From Streptomyces mirabilis (GTDB lineage: Bacteria > Actinomycetota > Actinomycetes > Streptomycetales > Streptomycetaceae), in the NCBI RefSeq assembly GCF_039503195.1, contig NZ_JBCJKP010000001.1:8060001-8124000 (forward strand): a stretch of 64,000 bases of DNA. The letters run 5' to 3'. The notes under the pieces are model-generated. The model made no database searches. It was not told the origin of the DNA and saw nothing but the letters and a program-made list of their open reading frames with translations. Shown here piece after piece: positions 63,695 to 64,000 of this stretch (position 1 is its first letter; each line of letters opens with the position of its first letter). The translations under genes and the position numbers were made by a program.

Positions 63695-63957
63695 CAGACG
63701 AACGCCTCGTGGACGTAGCACCAGCGCCAATCCTCGCCGGGTTGGAACGACTGCACGATCGGATGGGCGTCGGCAGCGGCGTGCCTGCGCGCGTGCTTGT
63801 TCGGCGAGGAGTCACAGCAGCCGACGTGCCCGCAGGTCAGGCAGAGCCTCAGGTGGACCCACGGGGAGCCGAGCAGCAGACACTCCTGACACCCTTCGGG
63901 GGTCAGTGGCCGGACCGGCCGGACGAGCGCGAGGTGAGGGTCTGCGTGCAGGGTCAT
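63694..63957 (-). CDS. UBP-type zinc-finger protein
   Basis: 87 residues with the ZnF-UBP pattern: EGCQECLLLGSPWVHLRLCLTCGHVGCCDSSPNKHARRHAAADAHPIVQSF, giving the Cys/His ligands and the SPNKHARRH loop. In eukaryotes this fold binds the free C-terminus of ubiquitin; in actinobacteria the ligand is unknown. ATG at 63957 has GAAGGG 8 bp upstream; a longer frame reaches 63999 and the window edge. Its stop overlaps the start of the flavoprotein gene, a pairing seen often in actinobacteria as far as I recall. Confidence 0.88.
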   Translation of the reverse strand: MTLHADPHLALVRPVRPLTPEGCQECLLLGSPWVHLRLCLTCGHVGCCDSSPNKHARRHAAADAHPIVQSFQPGEDWRWCYVHEAFV

Positions 63958-64000
63958 CCGGATCACCCTTCCCGGGCCATGATCGAGTTCTCCACCCACT

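Overview
The window reads as Streptomyces chromosome. It is very GC-rich, codon third positions are almost all G or C, starts are often GTG, many coding pairs overlap as ATGA/GTGA/TGATG, several genes appear to be leaderless, and the gene families are typical of the genus (GH46 chitosanase, RNase Sa-type RNase, ROK kinase, HxlR/GntR/IclR regulators). I see no tRNA, rRNA, CRISPR array, insertion sequence or prophage. Coding density is normal and about 58 genes can be supported.

The dominant theme is purine-to-glyoxylate catabolism, in two blocks. Block 1 (about 2.3-14.8 kb) holds glyoxylate carboligase (gcl), a catalase, tartronate semialdehyde reductase (glxR), hydroxypyruvate isomerase (hyi), a two-gene unit with a YheO/DauR-like HTH protein, the urate operon (OHCU decarboxylase, HIU hydrolase, urate oxidase), an 8-oxoguanine/guanine-type deaminase and an NCS2 purine permease. 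Block 2 (about 33.5-42.4 kb) holds malate synthase, a MocA-like molybdenum cofactor nucleotidyltransferase, the IclR regulator AllR, allantoinase and allantoicase. Together they take urate to allantoin, allantoate, urea and glyoxylate. Glyoxylate then leaves either through Gcl/GlxR (glycerate) or through malate synthase, and catalase can remove the peroxide made by urate oxidase. Two palindrome families tie the blocks together: TTCC-N7-GGAA (the likely AllR operator) and TCAACA-N3-TGTTGA, which lies on the -35 box of the catalase, urate, malate synthase and allantoinase promoters.

Between the blocks (14.8-33.5 kb) lie a chitosanase with a CsnR-type operator, an MFS exporter with a divergent HxlR regulator, a thioesterase, a histidine phosphatase, an aminotransferase with a divergent HxlR regulator carrying two operators 21 bp apart, a secreted cysteine-containing protein, a translationally coupled pair of exported membrane proteins (one with a VWA domain), two divergent IucA/IucC siderophore synthetases, a transmembrane Ser/Thr kinase followed by an unusual FHA-flavin monooxygenase fusion, and a HipA-like kinase coupled to a SelW-like protein.

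The right part (42.4-64 kb) has a CorA-type transporter, an RNase Sa-like gene whose signal peptide is broken by a probable one-base frameshift, a two-component system split by an aldo/keto reductase, a P450, a Gfo/Idh dehydrogenase and GntR regulator around a TTGTCCGGACAA palindrome, a CUT2 sugar ABC operon with two tandem binding proteins, a ROK glucokinase, a SNF2 helicase coupled to a SWIM zinc-finger protein, and a cNMP-thioredoxin-flavin reductase fusion coupled to a UBP zinc-finger protein.

The strongest candidates for new biology are the two-operator purine regulon with its unassigned TCAACA-binding factor, and the kinase/FHA-monooxygenase locus. All family assignments come from reading motifs; no database search was run.
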